NCBI GenBank assembly: GCA_013339765.2
Contig: CM023450.1
Coordinates: forward strand, 103,743,344 to 103,807,343
DNA: 64,000 nucleotides
Origin: Haemaphysalis longicornis
Taxonomy: Eukaryota; Arthropoda; Arachnida; Ixodida; Ixodidae
Reading direction: 5' to 3'
Part shown: piece by piece, positions 42,901 to 54,479 of the stretch
How the letters are laid out: each line of letters begins with the position of its first letter
Numbering within the stretch: the first letter of the stretch is position 1
Notes under the pieces: model-generated
What the model saw: only the letters and a program-made list of their open reading frames with translations
Database searches by the model: none
What the model was told of the DNA's origin: nothing
Position numbers and translations under genes: made by a program

Positions 42901-42970
42901 TTTTTCCGCCAACCGGGCTCTACACCTGCTTAACCTCCCTGCCTCCCCGGCCTTTCTTCTTTCTTCCTAC
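39940..42970 (+). pseudogene. LINE-A: reverse transcriptase, RNase H and 3' UTR, decayed
   Basis: The longest retrotransposon copy, truncated at the 5' side within or after the endonuclease. A linker (RPKFEFLMED, MPPKVAEFYIELKRIW) is followed by the reverse transcriptase: SSSGPDGFSYSTL (about 40,510), SRLVPLLKPG, FRRGRSSINCVVDL, GVPQGAVPS (about 41,083) and IYADEICLW (about 41,172). The catalytic YADD box reads YADE, so the second Asp is lost. RNase H remains follow: KHVYTDGSV, FSDSRAVLQSL, PGHCGIIGN. Then come a zinc-knuckle relic and KATKHLLRFLSETNLHE with a stop near 42,840. Frames break by stops (40,651, 41,003, 41,835) and indels. It is an RNase H-bearing non-LTR element (I/LOA/R1 group, inferred). 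The 3' UTR ends in a decayed stem-loop and CT-rich tail. Confidence 0.93.
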
Positions 42971-43574
42971 TAATAATATGCTATTGCACATAAAACAGGA
43001 TAATAATATTATATAGCATTTATAGTATGTGTGCAAACTGTGAGGCGATTAAAAATTAAGCTACTTTATTCTACGTGTAAGCTGCAGGCTTAATCATAAT
43101 ACCTTTAGACTCCGAGGGACTCGTTAAGCTAACATGGGAGCGTGTACGTTAATCTATCATTTCATGAGTTTTCTAAATTTTAATTGGAACATGGTGAGTT
43201 GGATGCGTGCAACGGTGAATAATGAGCATGAAAATTTTGCTGAAGAATATACTGGACCTGCCAGGATAAAAACAAATTAGTTTCATTGCGGTCGGTTTAC
43301 GGCTTCGAGCTTATGGCAGCAAAGCACTATTATTACACTGGTTGATTAATAAAAAAGGGCAACCATTTTTGCGTCCAAAGAGAGTAATGTGATTTAATAT
43401 TTTATAATTCAGGAGTTTCTAGCCTTGTGTGGAAATAACACTCTTTATGAAGCATGTGTTTTGTTAATTAAGCCTCGGTAATCATTCTCCTGCTTTTTTT
43501 CCTTGGCGAGTTCGCGCTCCTTTGCGTTAGTTCCGCCCACGAATGGGGTTCTTCTTCATTTGTTTCAAAGCGAA

Positions 43575-43915
43575 ACTTTCCTTGTCTCACTGATAGCGAC
43601 CGTCCACCCCAAAACGCTCTGCAGGAAAGTCAACTTGCTCTGACGATGAGGATGATCGTAGATGAAGTTTAAGATTGGACGAAACGTGAAGCTTTCTCTG
43701 GTAGAAAGCCAATTTCTTCAAAGTCCGAAATCCAAATCGTTGCCCCCAAACACAACGGCAGGAACGCCGACTCACGAGATGGGTTTTTCACAAAAGCACA
43801 TCAAGTGCCACAAGAAAAAAAAAAAAAAAACGCTTCCCGTGGTCTCTATCAAACCTGGGTCCTTCGCGTTATGAAGCTGATGTATTGCTCTATTCCGACA
43901 CGTTCAAATCAGTTT
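43575..43915 (+). repeat. Dispersed repeat D, copy in duplication copy 1
   Basis: CACTGATAGCGACCGTCCAC through TCCTTCGCGTTATGAAG and CTCTATTCCGACACG, the most complete left part of family D in the window. An A-run of 17 bases sits inside. Confidence 0.75.
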
Positions 43916-44289
43916 GAATTTTGGATTTTTAATTTGACTCAAGTTACGTGGAAGCAAGTTTCGCGTAAATGGGCGTTGATTTTCTGGAGCGGTTCAACGT
44001 AGTTCTTTTTTCTCCAGTTTGGCAGTAGCTCGCAAGCAGCAAACCGCGACGGTGCCACCCACCTGTCTTAAATTCAAGAAAGCTTGCTTTCTCTTTTTGT
44101 GACAGAAGAGCCCCGGGACCGAAACCTCTTCTCCAGACAGCAAACCCGCTGAACGACGACACCGGTTTCGAGAAGGGTTCGATGAGTTTTAGAGGAAAGC
44201 TCAAGTTCTAAAGCAAAACTAACCAAATCGAGTCGAGTTTCGCCGTCGCCAGCAATTTGACCTGCATTTGACCGCAGACGCGCTGTAGC

Positions 44290-44640
44290 CTTGGCAAAGC
44301 ATTACGTTATTCGCCGCGCGGAGCTCAGACGCCGCCGCGTGCGCGAGCCGCCGCGGCCGCTTTGCGCATGCGCAACCCTGGCAGTATTTTCTGAGCGTTG
44401 CGCGGGAGAGGGAGGCTTTGAGCCGTCATAGGCAAGCGGCGCCTGACCACCCCGCGGATATCGCCCGGCGAGCAGCTTCACTAGAGAAGGTCCAGAATGC
44501 CAAGTGCGCGAAGCTAGCATCAGAGACTGAGGAAGAGCGAGTTGTTCGGCTCGCAAAACTCCGAAAGCGGACCGGGCTAAACTAAGCTTCAAGCTTTCGC
44601 TTTGCACATCCAGGGTTAGCAGAACTGAGCCGCCGACATT
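44290..44640 (+). pseudogene. Charged-helix protein fragment with CpG-rich upstream, copy 1
   Basis: Equivalent to 48,405-48,764 but interrupted. A 1-bp insertion (TAAACTAAGC against TAAACAAGC) brings a stop directly after the KLRKRTGLN segment. See the second copy for the protein description. Confidence 0.4.
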
Positions 44641-45384
44641 TTTTTCCTCACTAGTCGACATGATGACGAGCCCAGGAAGAGCGGAAACATGTAGAAAAAG
44701 CATAACAAGTATTCATGTGATCAAACTAACGCAACAGCCAGGTGTACACGTTCCGCATAAAAGAGTATATGTATTCAATTGAGCGTGGCGATGGAAGCTT
44801 TGCTAATCTCTGTCTGTGTCAGTTGTTGGATGGGCATTAACTGTTTGTAGACGATACTCTTTCATGAGCTACTTAAATCTAAAAAAAAAATGGACTGTCG
44901 ATATGTCTGCCACAATAATAAAGAGTCGCACGGAGGCGTCATGGGGTAACAATTCCTCACTTGTATATATTATAGTGTGAACTGAAGCATGGCTACATAT
45001 ACAAGCATACGCTCTGCAAAAATCTTCGCTTTTTCTAACCAGCAAGTTCTTTATCGCTGTAAAACAGAGGCAAGATACACGGAAGTGGCGTTCTCTAGGT
45101 CGGAAAAAAGCAATCCGGATCATCAGTGCTAAACATTGCATCTGGTTTAGAAATTGGTTGTGTGTTAAGCCCTCGTACTGCAGAATAATGGCAGCGGCCT
45201 GTTATCATCCACTTTGTGTTTCACCCACTTTCCTTAGCCAACTTCCCAACGCAAAAAAACATAGTGGTAACATATCTTATCCTCGACGAAAATTATTTTC
45301 TTGGTAGGTGTATACTCAGTCATTGAATGGTCGACCGCAGTAATGTTTCCAAATATGGTTCATCTCTTGCCTAACCGTAGCCGA

Positions 45385-45565
45385 CTCGGTGTCGCAGTGG
45401 CTAAAACATTGCTCTACTGATCCGAAGGATGCGGGTGCATTTCTCGCCGTGGTGGCAGCTTTTGAGATAGAGGCAAAAAGCGAAAACACCCGTGCGTCGA
45501 GATTGCGGTGCCCGTAAAGATACCAGGTAGGTAATCAAAATTATTCCAGAGCATTTTACTATTGC
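45385..45565 (+). mobile_element. tRNA-derived SINE, 3'-truncated by duplication breakpoint
   Basis: Head with GTCGCAGTGGCTAAAACATT (box A region), then body segments TTTTGAGATAGAGGC, CCGTAAAGATACCAGGT and AATCAAAATTATTCC in the order seen in the minus-strand copies. The element stops at CATTTTACTAT, where copy 1 of the duplication ends. Confidence 0.8.
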
Positions 45566-46077
45566 CGGTGAGCGCGACCACGGGCGGCGCTGCGAAGCGC
45601 GCCTCCATGACGTCAGCTTAGGGATTCTCGCGTTTGTCGTCTGCTTCACTCGGGCTCGCTCTCCCTGCTCTCCCTGCTGTTTCTTTGCGCTCGGTTGACG
45701 TCTGATGATTGTCCGCACCAGGTTTTGCGTGTGCGTAACTTTTTATCCTAACAATAGACTACATTCGCCTACACTAGCTGAAGGCGTGATTTAACGAAAA
45801 GTTTTCGATACCGCTACGGAAGAAACACTGCCGGCGTCACCCCATTCTTTGCGAAGAAGGCCTTGTGCGCAGAGTGAAAAGTTGGAGCTAGGCGTCGGCT
45901 TCTGTTGTAAGCAATATTTCGAACAAAGGGAACAACCAGCTGCTAGTAGCCGACAACAGCGAAAATACAAGACCAAAGCGAATTAAAGGCATTCGCGGCT
46001 GTCGGCTTTGGCAGAAGGCATTGCGATTCCCGGTAATCGTATGTAAGCTAAATCAGTTTTTGCAACCTTGACGAACG
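45566..46077. other. Unique spacer between duplication copies
   Basis: About 0.5 kb not shared with the flanking duplication, GC-rich at its start, with one TGACGTCA-type motif (ATGACGTCAGC). No gene recognised. Confidence 0.6.
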
Positions 46078-47130
46078 CTCCCACGTTGTGTCACTGCACA
46101 ACTGAGATTCGTTTAAGTGTTCCGGGCATTGGTAAAAAAAATTTGGGTCTGATTCCCTTCAAACCCTTACGTGTGTTACCGTGTGCTTTATACAGGTAAC
46201 AATATGGAGGTTCTGATAAAACGTCATACAATACGGAAGGGTGCGCTGGGGTTTCCAGAAGATTTGACTACTTTCAATGGCGTGTTTCCCATGTCACTTC
46301 CCAGACACTGCAAAATTTGCCGTTACCGGAACTCTTGATCAGGTTATCTGAGCTAGTTTAAAACTGGCTATCTTAACTGTTAAGGGCTGATTTAGAGGCT
46401 TACGCCAACCCTGGACTACGGTAAAACGGGTTTTTTCAGATTGAAGAAAAAATCAATCAAGCCATCACTGCGGACCATACACAGTTTTGTTTGGTTTATA
46501 TATGCACTGGGGAAATTTATCGGAAATCGTTTGGGGGATGAAGCTGCCTTGAGACCAACATGCGACCCACCTCCTGCTTCCGCTTTCGGTACCGATGCCG
46601 CGAGGACGCTTAGCTCCTTTGCTCAAAGAATCACCTTGAGCAATAGAACACCCCGATTTTGAGCCCGCCCTCTGCATAGTCAAACCTCTCCTTGTCTCTT
46701 CAGTATGGGCAATCTCGCCCCGGGCCGACTATGTTTGTAGACCATGGAGGGAAGTGGCCTTAAACGAAAGGCACTCCTTCCTCATCGGGATGGCCAGCAA
46801 GCGCCCATTGGACCCTAGGGTGGCGGAAGAGATCCAACATGTCCAAGAGACGTATGCTCGCTGCGAGAGAAGCGTGCTTGCCACCGCGCCAACCGAAAAA
46901 ACAATCACCATTTACAGTAAGATATCAAAGAAATCGGTTTCCCTGTTCGCTTCCCCAAATGGCGACAAAGGGCCCCTGCTGGTTCCCGTGAGCAGTGGAC
47001 TTTGATAATAAGTAGTCCTAAAACTGGACGAGAAGCGCCCCTTTCCCATCCCTATCTCAGGAGCTTCTTCCGCCAACTGGTGTACACCTGGTCGGCGACC
47101 CTCACACGGTCTTCTTCCTTTCTTCTAAAA
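46078..47130 (+). pseudogene. LINE-A RNase H and 3' end, second copy
   Basis: Collinear with 41,855-42,970: TGAGATTCGTTTAAGTGTTC, GGGGGATGAAGCTGCC, CTTCCTCATCGGGATGGCCA and the ATAATATGCTATTGCACATA 3' flank are all recognisable. Numerous 1-10 base deletions and substitutions remove every continuous frame. The density of indels contrasts with the near-identical DNA that follows. Confidence 0.88.
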
Positions 47131-47728
47131 TAATATGCTATTGCACATAAAGGAAATATGTGATATAGCATAAATTAGTCATGTGTGCAAATGTGAGGCG
47201 ATTAAAATTAAGCTACTTTATTCTACATGTAAGCTGCAGGCTTAATCATAATACCTTTAGACTCCGAGGGACTCGTTAAGCTAACATGGGAGCGTGTACG
47301 TTAATCTATCATTTCATGAGTTTTCTAAATTTTAATTGGAACATGGTGAGTTGGATGCGTGCAACGGTGAATAATGAGCATGAAAATTTTGCTGAAGAAT
47401 ATACTGGACCTGCCAGGATAAAAACAAATTAGTTTCATTGCGGTCGGTTTAACGGCTTCGAGCTTATGGCAGCAAAGCACTATTATTACACTGGTTGATT
47501 AATAAAAAAGGGCAACCATTTTTGCGTCCAAAGAGAGTAATGTGATTTAATATTTTATAATTCAGGAGTTTCTAGCCTTGTGTGGAAATAACACTCTTTA
47601 TGAAGCATGTGTTTTGTTTAATTAAGCCTCGGTAATCATTCTCCTGCTTTTTTTCCTTGGCGAGTTCGCGCTCCTTTGCGTTAGTTCCGCCCACGAATGG
47701 GGTTCTTCTTCATTTGTTTCAAAGCGAA

Positions 47729-48060
47729 ACTTTCCTTGTCTCACTGATAGCGACCGTCCACCCCAAAACGCTCTGCAGGAAAGTCAACTTGCTCTGACGA
47801 TGAGGATGATCGTAGATGAAGTTTAAGATTGGACGAAACGTGAAGCTTTCTCTGGTAGAAAGCCAATTTCTTCAAAGTCCGAAATCCAAATCGTTGCCCC
47901 CAAAACACACGGCAGGAACGCCGACTCACGAGATGGGTTTTCACAAAAGCACATCAAGTGCCACAAGAAAAAAAAAAACGCTTCCCGTGGTCTCTATCAA
48001 ACCTGGGTCCTTCGCGTTATGAAGCTGATGTATTGCTCTATTCCGACACGTTCAAATCAG
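47729..48060 (+). repeat. Dispersed repeat D, copy in duplication copy 2
   Basis: Near-identical to 43,575-43,915, with a shorter A-run and a CAAAACACACGG versus CAAACACAACGG difference. Confidence 0.75.
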
Positions 48061-48404
48061 TTTGAATTTTGGATTTTTAATTTGACTCAAGTTACGTGGA
48101 AGCAAGTTTCGCGTAAATGGGCGTTGATTTTCTGGAGCGGTTCAACGTAGTTCTTTTTTCTCCAGTTTGGCAGTAGCTCGCAAGCAGCAAACCGCGACGG
48201 TGCCACCCACCTGTCTTAAATTCAAGAAAGCTTGCTTTCTCTTTTTGTGACAGAAGAGCCCCGGGACCGAAACCTCTTCTCCAGACAGCAAACCCGCTGA
48301 ACGACGACACCGGTTTCGAGAAGGGTTCGATGAGTTTTAGAGGAAAGCTCAAGTTCTAAAGCAAAACTAACCAAATCGAGTCGAGTTTCGCCGTCGCCAG
48401 CAAT

Positions 48405-48764
48405 TTGACCTGCATTTCACGCAGATGCGCTGTACCTTGGCAAAGCATTACGTTATTCGCCGCGCGGAGCTCAGACGCCGCCGCGTGCGCGAGCCGCCGC
48501 GGCCGCTTTGCGCATGCGCAACCCTGGCAGTATTTTCTGAGCGTTGCGCGGGAGAGGGAGGCTTTGAGCCGTCATAGGCAAGCGGCGCCTGACCACCCCG
48601 CGGATATCGCCCGGCGAGCAGCTTCACTGGAGAAGGTCCGAAATGCCAAGCGCGCGAAGCTAGCGTCGGAGACTGAGGAAGAGCGAGTTGTTCGGCTCGC
48701 AAAACTCCGAAAGCGGACCGGGCTAAACAAGCTTCAAGCTTTCGCTTTGCACATCCAGGGTTAG
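48405..48764 (+). CDS. Hypothetical charged-helix protein fragment
   Basis: A 119-codon frame. Residues from about 80 to 112 form a basic/acidic helix-like segment (ASLEKVRNAKRAKLASETEE then RVVRLAKLRKRTGLN). Similar KRxxxExxEERxxRLxxxRxR segments occur in arthropod transposon-encoded proteins, an analogy and not a family match. The first ~70 residues are Arg/Ala-rich and probably read non-coding CpG-rich DNA. That DNA contains the NRF1-type palindrome TTTGCGCATGCGCAA near 48,507, so the true start may be internal. The other duplication copy is disrupted. It may be a transposon relic and not a host gene. Confidence 0.3.
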   Translation: MTCISRRCAVPWQSITLFAARSSDAAACASRRGRFAHAQPWQYFLSVAREREALSRHRQAAPDHPADIARRAASLEKVRNAKRAKLASETEEERVVRLAKLRKRTGLNKLQAFALHIQG

Positions 48765-49530
48765 CAGAACTGAGCCGCCGACATTTTTTTCCTCACTAGT
48801 CGACATGATGACGAGCCCAGGAAGAGCGGAAACATGTAGAAAAAGCATAACAAGTATTCATTTGATCAAACTAACGCAACAGCCAGGTGTACACGTTCCG
48901 CATAAAAGAGTATATGTATTCAATTGAGCGTGGCGATGGAAGCTTTGCTAATCTCTGTCTGTGTCAGTTGTTGGATGGGCATTAACTGTTTGTAGACGAT
49001 ACTCTTTCATAAGCTACTTAAATCTAAAAAAAAAATGGACTGTCGATATGTCTGCCACAATAATAAAGAGTCGCACGGAGGCGTCATGGGGTAACAATTC
49101 CTCACTTGTATATATTATAGTGTGAACTGAAGCATGGCTACATATACAAGCATACGCTCTGCAAAAATCTTCGCTTTTTCTAACCAGCAAGTTCTTTATC
49201 GCTGTAAAACAGAGGCAAGATACACGGAAGTGGCGTTCTCTAGGTCGGAAAAAAGCAATCCGGATCATCAGTGCTAAACATTGCATCTGGTTTAGAAATT
49301 GGTTGTGTGTTAAGCCCTCGTACTGCAGAATAATGGCAGCGGCCTGTTATCATCCACTTTGTGTTTCACCCACTTTCCTTAGCCAACTTCCCAACGCAAA
49401 AAAACATAGTGGTAACATATCTTATCCTCGACGAAAATTATTTTCTTGGTAGGTGTATACTCAGTCATTGAATGGTCGACCGCAGTAATGTTTCCAAATA
49501 TGGTTCATCTCTTGCCTAACCGTAGCCGAC

Positions 49531-49725
49531 TCGGTGTCGCAGTGGCTAAAACATTGCTCTACTGATCCGAAGGATGCGGGTGCATTTCTCGCCGTGGTGC
49601 TGCTTTTGAGATAGAGGCAATAAAAAGCGAAAATGCCCGTGCGTCGAGATTGCGGCGCACGTAAAGATACCAGGTAATCAAAATTAATCAAGAGCATTTT
49701 ACTATACAGCGTGCATCATAGCACA
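49531..49725 (+). mobile_element. tRNA-derived SINE spanning the right duplication breakpoint
   Basis: Same SINE as 45,385-45,565, but here it continues past the breakpoint with TATACAGCGTGCATCATAG, the expected end of the SINE body. This copy therefore preserves the original junction. Confidence 0.75.
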
Positions 49726-49989
49726 ACAGAGCTAAGATGCTTGTTAAACGCCCAAAATTTAATTTACTTAACCATTTATTGACTCATGCTTGTCCTTTAA
49801 TTTAACACAAGCTGTATCTGAACATGCATTAGTGACGCCAACGTCCGCAAATATATTAACTGCTGTACTTACAAATTGCCCTGATTTAGTTTCGCAAATA
49901 ACTTGCATGTCCCACTCAGCGATCGTATCTCTCTAAATTTAACTGGAAAATTAGAAGCACAAATATATGTTATGCCGGAAACCATCCGA

Positions 49990-51045
49990 AATTAGCACAA
50001 GGCTAACTTTGCGAGAATTAGTAATGAGCTGTACTGCTTTTTAGGTGACTACTTAGACGGATTCGACGAACGACTGCTGAAATGCAAATTCAAGTTATTT
50101 AAGCCAACCAAACTAACCCAACAGATCGCTTTGTACCTACTCGGGAAATCTTGTGTAGTCCGAACGCCACCTGATTTAATTTTAACCTATGACAGCTATA
50201 AAACCTAAAAAAAATCGATTCTACCATCTCTCTCGGAAATCTCGTATACTATTTAGAGGAGGTCCTTGTGATGGTCAGCAGACAATGAATATAATACTGC
50301 TGTCAAAAGTACCAAACAAAGCTCCCCGACTACCACCAAGCATCCTGGTGAAAAATCCCAAGAAATCTTGGTTACTAATTGTCACCAATGGCGCCGTAAT
50401 ACCCAACACCACCAAACATGGTATTTTCTTGTGCATTCTTCATTCTATCCTCTTCTTGTATACCCAGTGCACGTTGACCTTAGTTAACTTGTGAACTCAC
50501 TTAAGGCATCATTGTCTCCTGGCGTTGACTGCAATCCTTACACATTTTTCAAAAGCATTAAACAAGATTGCTCCCTTAACCTGGCTGAAGTTTTTTACCA
50601 GTTATTACAACACAGTAATGTCCCCACTTATAGCGAAATATCAAGATAGGTACCAGTATCTAAATTCATAAATGAACAGTAACCTGCTAATACATGTCAA
50701 TGTCTACCACTACCTTACGATGCAAAATCTTGAAACTCGTATTTAACCTCACGTTGTGGGATTTAGTTCTTAAACTCAGAACAGCATGGTTTTCGGGAGT
50801 AGTTTTATGTGTAATTCGACTATTATTGTTTATTCCCAAGCTCAACCATATCCTTCAACACTACTAATAAAGTGACCGCATTTTTTATTTTGATAAAGCG
50901 TTTGGCAAAGTTGCGTTCCGGCTGCTCCTACTAAGATTAAGAAACATTGGTCTCGAAACTAGCATCCTTAGCTGGATTGGGTGCTTTCTTACGTATCGGC
51001 AGAAATTTTCCCGTTATTTTCCACCCATTCCACTCTTCAATGCAT
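49990..51045 (+). pseudogene. Heavily decayed LINE reverse transcriptase
   Basis: No long ORF exists, but stitching frames by eye gives the ordered landmarks of a non-LTR reverse transcriptase. They are a linker with LVKNPKKSWLLI (about 50,347), SPGVDCNPYTFFKSI (about 50,520), a PVF/NYRPVS-like block (about 50,650-50,730), CKILE, then FYFDKAFGKVAFRLLL (about 50,886) and IGLETSILSWIGCFL. The FDKAFDKV-type block carries the first catalytic Asp region; the YADD box lies beyond the preserved part. The sequence is AT-rich and resembles CR1/L2/Jockey-type elements more than LINE-A; the clade is uncertain. Confidence 0.65.
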
Positions 51046-51152
51046 TTGCTTTGTGGGCACACAACAATAAATTAAGTAAAACCTAAACACCTCTAGAAGT
51101 TTGAGTCAACCACCGACTCGGAGTTGACTTTTCGAAGGGTTACATGCATGTG

Positions 51153-51223
51153 CTGTTTATAACTTTTTTTCACCGAGGCCTGAAACGGCAGTTTCAGGCC
51201 TCGCTCAAAAAAGTTGTAAACTG
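51153..51223. repeat. Imperfect palindrome (hairpin)
   Basis: CTGTTTATAACTTTTTTTCA and CGAGGCCTGAAAC face their near-exact reverse complement across a 4-base loop (GGCA). The arms are about 33 bases, with the inner 12 perfect. Confidence 0.85.
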
Positions 51224-52850
51224 AAAAAAGTCCGGAATAATTCTTTAGCGGCTGAGCGTTTGAACTGCGAGTAAACGATCCTGTTTTTGAAGTTGGGTAC
51301 TGCGGAGCCACTTCTGCGTCTCTAAGCTGCGCTCGAAACTCGAGTCCATTTTGTAGCATTTGTCATTCGAAGCGCTTTTTTTTTTGGCCAAAAGGCGGGC
51401 TCTGCGTAGAAACCTCGTAGTCCATGGGAGTGGGCCGAGTGTCAGCCGTGAAGTACAAAGTTAAAGGGAAGTTTGGCGTTTGATAATAGTGTCACCAGTA
51501 CGTGGAAGAACGGAAGCCACAAAGAGAAGAAACGGGATATAGGTCTCCCCAAAAAAGCGTCCCACCCTGTCAGTCACGGGAGCCAAGTTCCCTACCGAAT
51601 AAAAAAAAATATTAAAGACGGGCCAGGGATAAACCAACTCCGCCATGTCTCATCCGCTCGAGGCAGATTCTGGGCGAAACAAAGCTTATTCGAGAAGAGA
51701 AAAAGTGGTTCCTAAGTAGACACCCAGAGACAGCACATGCTTGCGTGAAGCCACTAAGGCAGTCACCCTTTTCAGTGGATGCCTGCCTACGCCCGTCTGC
51801 CTTCGTTCTGGCGGCATTCCCTTCTCGGAAAAAGTTCGCCATTCGCTGGAAAAAGGTTGGCTTCTCTCTTTCAATCCGTGCGCTTAACATCCCCCGCCCC
51901 CCTTTTTCATTCTTGCGTCGTCTACAAAACTTTTTTTGCCAACGTGCCTCCGTTATTTGCAGTGCAAAAAAAAAAAAAAGAAATAAGCTATTGGTTTGAT
52001 TCCTAAACTGTCCTTTTCTCGTCAGCGTCTTTCCTCGACGGAGGCACCCGCTTTCCCGCCCACCCTTTCCTCCCCCGTCGCTGCATAATCCGACAAGACG
52101 ACGATCTCAAAGACAGCCGCCTCCGTACTTGGGGAAAAATAGACAACAAACACACCACGCGACGCAAACCGCCGGTGCCATGTGCAGGACAGAAAGAATT
52201 CATCTTGCCATTTTTTCTCGCTTCGCTTTCTCCCATCTCTGCTTTCTACGCTACTCTTCGGTGCTCAGTATTTGAAGTTTTGCAATCACAACAAGCTGTA
52301 TATAAAGACATCACCTGTGTCGTCGTTGTGTTCACTTATTTATGCTAAGTTTTTATTATTTGCGTAGAAGCTGTCTCCTGGAGAAACGCTCCGCTTTCGC
52401 GTTTTGGGAGGGTTTTTCGTGCTTTTCCTTTTTTTTTTTTTTCAGCGCAGATGTTTCAAAATGCCTCGGTCTAACGGGGCAAGAAGATGTGACGGCTACT
52501 GCAACCTGTCTGCGTCTGCCTTTTCTGCTTGGTTTGCTGAGGGCTTTCGAGACACCACATTGAACTCTAAAAAAAGCCCAGCCCAGCATCCGGGCGACAC
52601 ATGCATAACATTGGAACGGTTTCTTGTTTTGCTGCGAGTAGAACTGCTGCAAAAAAGTGTGAAAAAGAAGGGGGGGGGGATTAACCTGTAGATTAGCAAA
52701 TGGCTTTTAAGACGATAGCAATGATAGACAATTGACTACCAAAACGCAGACATTTTGGCCTGACTGCCTGTCCGTCACTCGAATCAACTACTTGTCTCCA
52801 GCCCTGAGTTAGTTCTTGCAATATCCGCTCCTACACTTTTCACCAGATAT
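51224..52850. other. Unassigned DNA, about 1.6 kb
   Basis: Contains an A run (about 51,968), a T run (52,429-52,442) and a G run (52,671-52,679). Frames up to 98 codons, none recognised. Confidence 0.45.
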
Positions 52851-52879
52851 CTTTAACGCTGCAAATCCGCCCAACTTAG

Positions 52880-53310
52880 CCGAATTTTCACGACGTTAAC
52901 ACCAATCTCCCAGCCTAAAATCACAACAGGAATACCGCAAAAAGTAACAAGAATTCCTGCCGTACGACAAAAAAAAAATTGTTGTGACAACAGAAGTCCT
53001 GTTGTTACGACTAAGCCATCTGTTGTATGACACACAATTATGTCGCAACGACAAAGTCAATTTTCTCAACGAAAAACATCCCTGTAGTCACGACAGACTT
53101 GCCATTGACGCTACTCTTCACAATGGGCTATAACATTCAAACCATAAGCAACTACTGATATGGAACATCAGGATCACGACAAGACAGTAATCCGTCCGGA
53201 ACATCAAAATCAGGACAGGAATGCTACACCCGACAGAACATCAGAATGACGACATGACAAGAATAAGACAAGACGACAGTACGACACGCGAAAATACGAC
53301 AAACTACAGA
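52880..53310. repeat. Degenerate ACGACA/TGTTGT-rich stretch
   Basis: Short ACGACA, CACGACA and AACATCAnnA motifs recur at irregular spacing, with local foldbacks such as TTGTTGTGACAACA. The organisation recalls the GAACCG and ACTCAAA stretches in this window. No coding content. Confidence 0.55.
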
Positions 53311-54475
53311 AATATTTCTTGTCTTCTTTTTTGACTGGGCCGTTCTTTTCGACAGCGCAAGTGCACTAATACTCTGTTTATTTAAGTCAGACTTTATTTT
53401 ATAAGTTATCGTAAAGCTTATAAAAGCCAACTTCGAGTGGATATAGCTATAGCCGACTTGTTCAGCTGTACCTATAAACCAGCCGCTTAAGTATAACAGA
53501 AATAACTTAACCGCGATGTAATTTTAACCACAACGACCTCTTGATCGCGAAAGTGGGCCTGTAAATGTTCGCTTCTTCAAGTTTTTCTTTCAATCTTCCC
53601 TTTTGGAACTTGAACATCCTCACATTTTAGCTAGGCGTAAGCACTTTCGACACCGTAACTTCTAACAAAAAAGATTCACGAAATAACAAATACCCCACAG
53701 TATAGCACTTCAAACCATGCGCACCTAGCTCTTCAACCATTTAAACGCATTTTATTTATCTGAAAACGCGTTTTAAAACTAGCAAAAAGCGCGTGGTCAG
53801 TGCAAAGTTCACTGGGCACTTAGGCAACGAACTAACATAGCGCTGATGACTCAATATTTTTTCTCAGGAGCGGATCGAAAGTGGTGGGAACAATGTAATG
53901 CGTGGAAGAGGCAAAGAGGATATGGAAATACAAGGCAGGATAGTGTCACCAGTGAATCAAGCAGATACGCGGCCAAATTTCTTTATTCGTTTACAAAGTC
54001 ACATCTGATGCCTATATGGCCTGGCTCCATGACATATGCTGCGCAAAATATTCAAGAAAATCGGCAAAACGACAAACTGTAGGGCTAAAATTGAGAGGAT
54101 TGTTTACGCCTCGACGGGCACTTCTGGCGTTCGTGCGTTGAACAATGGCTGCTGAGGCCAGGGGAAGCGGAATAAGTGGAGGGACAGGCACTTATTCATC
54201 CTTTAATTTATGGAACCGTCATAATTTGAGACAGATTTGGCGCCTTGTTGAAGCAAAAAACGCATGCCTAAAAGGTTCAAAAAGAATTTACAGACTTCAT
54301 CGGAGTAAAATAAGGTTTTTCATGACGACACCGCCCATTATTTCCAGAGTCAGGGACTTTAAGTCAGTACTTAAGCCCCCCGTGTCAGCAGTAGTTGATG
54401 GGTAGCTGTCACTACATCATTAGGTGACGTATGTGTTATAGGTTGAGGAACTGAAACGTTACGCTGGAACTACAA
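53311..54475. other. Unassigned AT-rich DNA
   Basis: No recognised gene, RNA or element. Frames at 53,846-54,082 and 54,145-54,405 (78 and 86 codons) lack motifs. Confidence 0.45.
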
Positions 54476-54479
54476 CTGG

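Larger units (their letters stand above)
41855..45565. repeat. Tandem duplication, copy 1
   Basis: Matches 46,078-49,705. From about 43,030 to 45,540 the copies are nearly identical, with sporadic single-base differences and small indels. From 41,855 to about 43,000, covering the LINE-A RNase H part, they differ at many positions with frequent small deletions in copy 2. The right breakpoint lies inside a tRNA-derived SINE. Confidence 0.9.
46078..49705. repeat. Tandem duplication, copy 2
   Basis: Second copy of 41,855-45,565, in the same orientation with an offset of about 4,145-4,155 bases over most of its length. The D repeat, the CpG-rich block and the SINE are all carried along. Confidence 0.9.
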
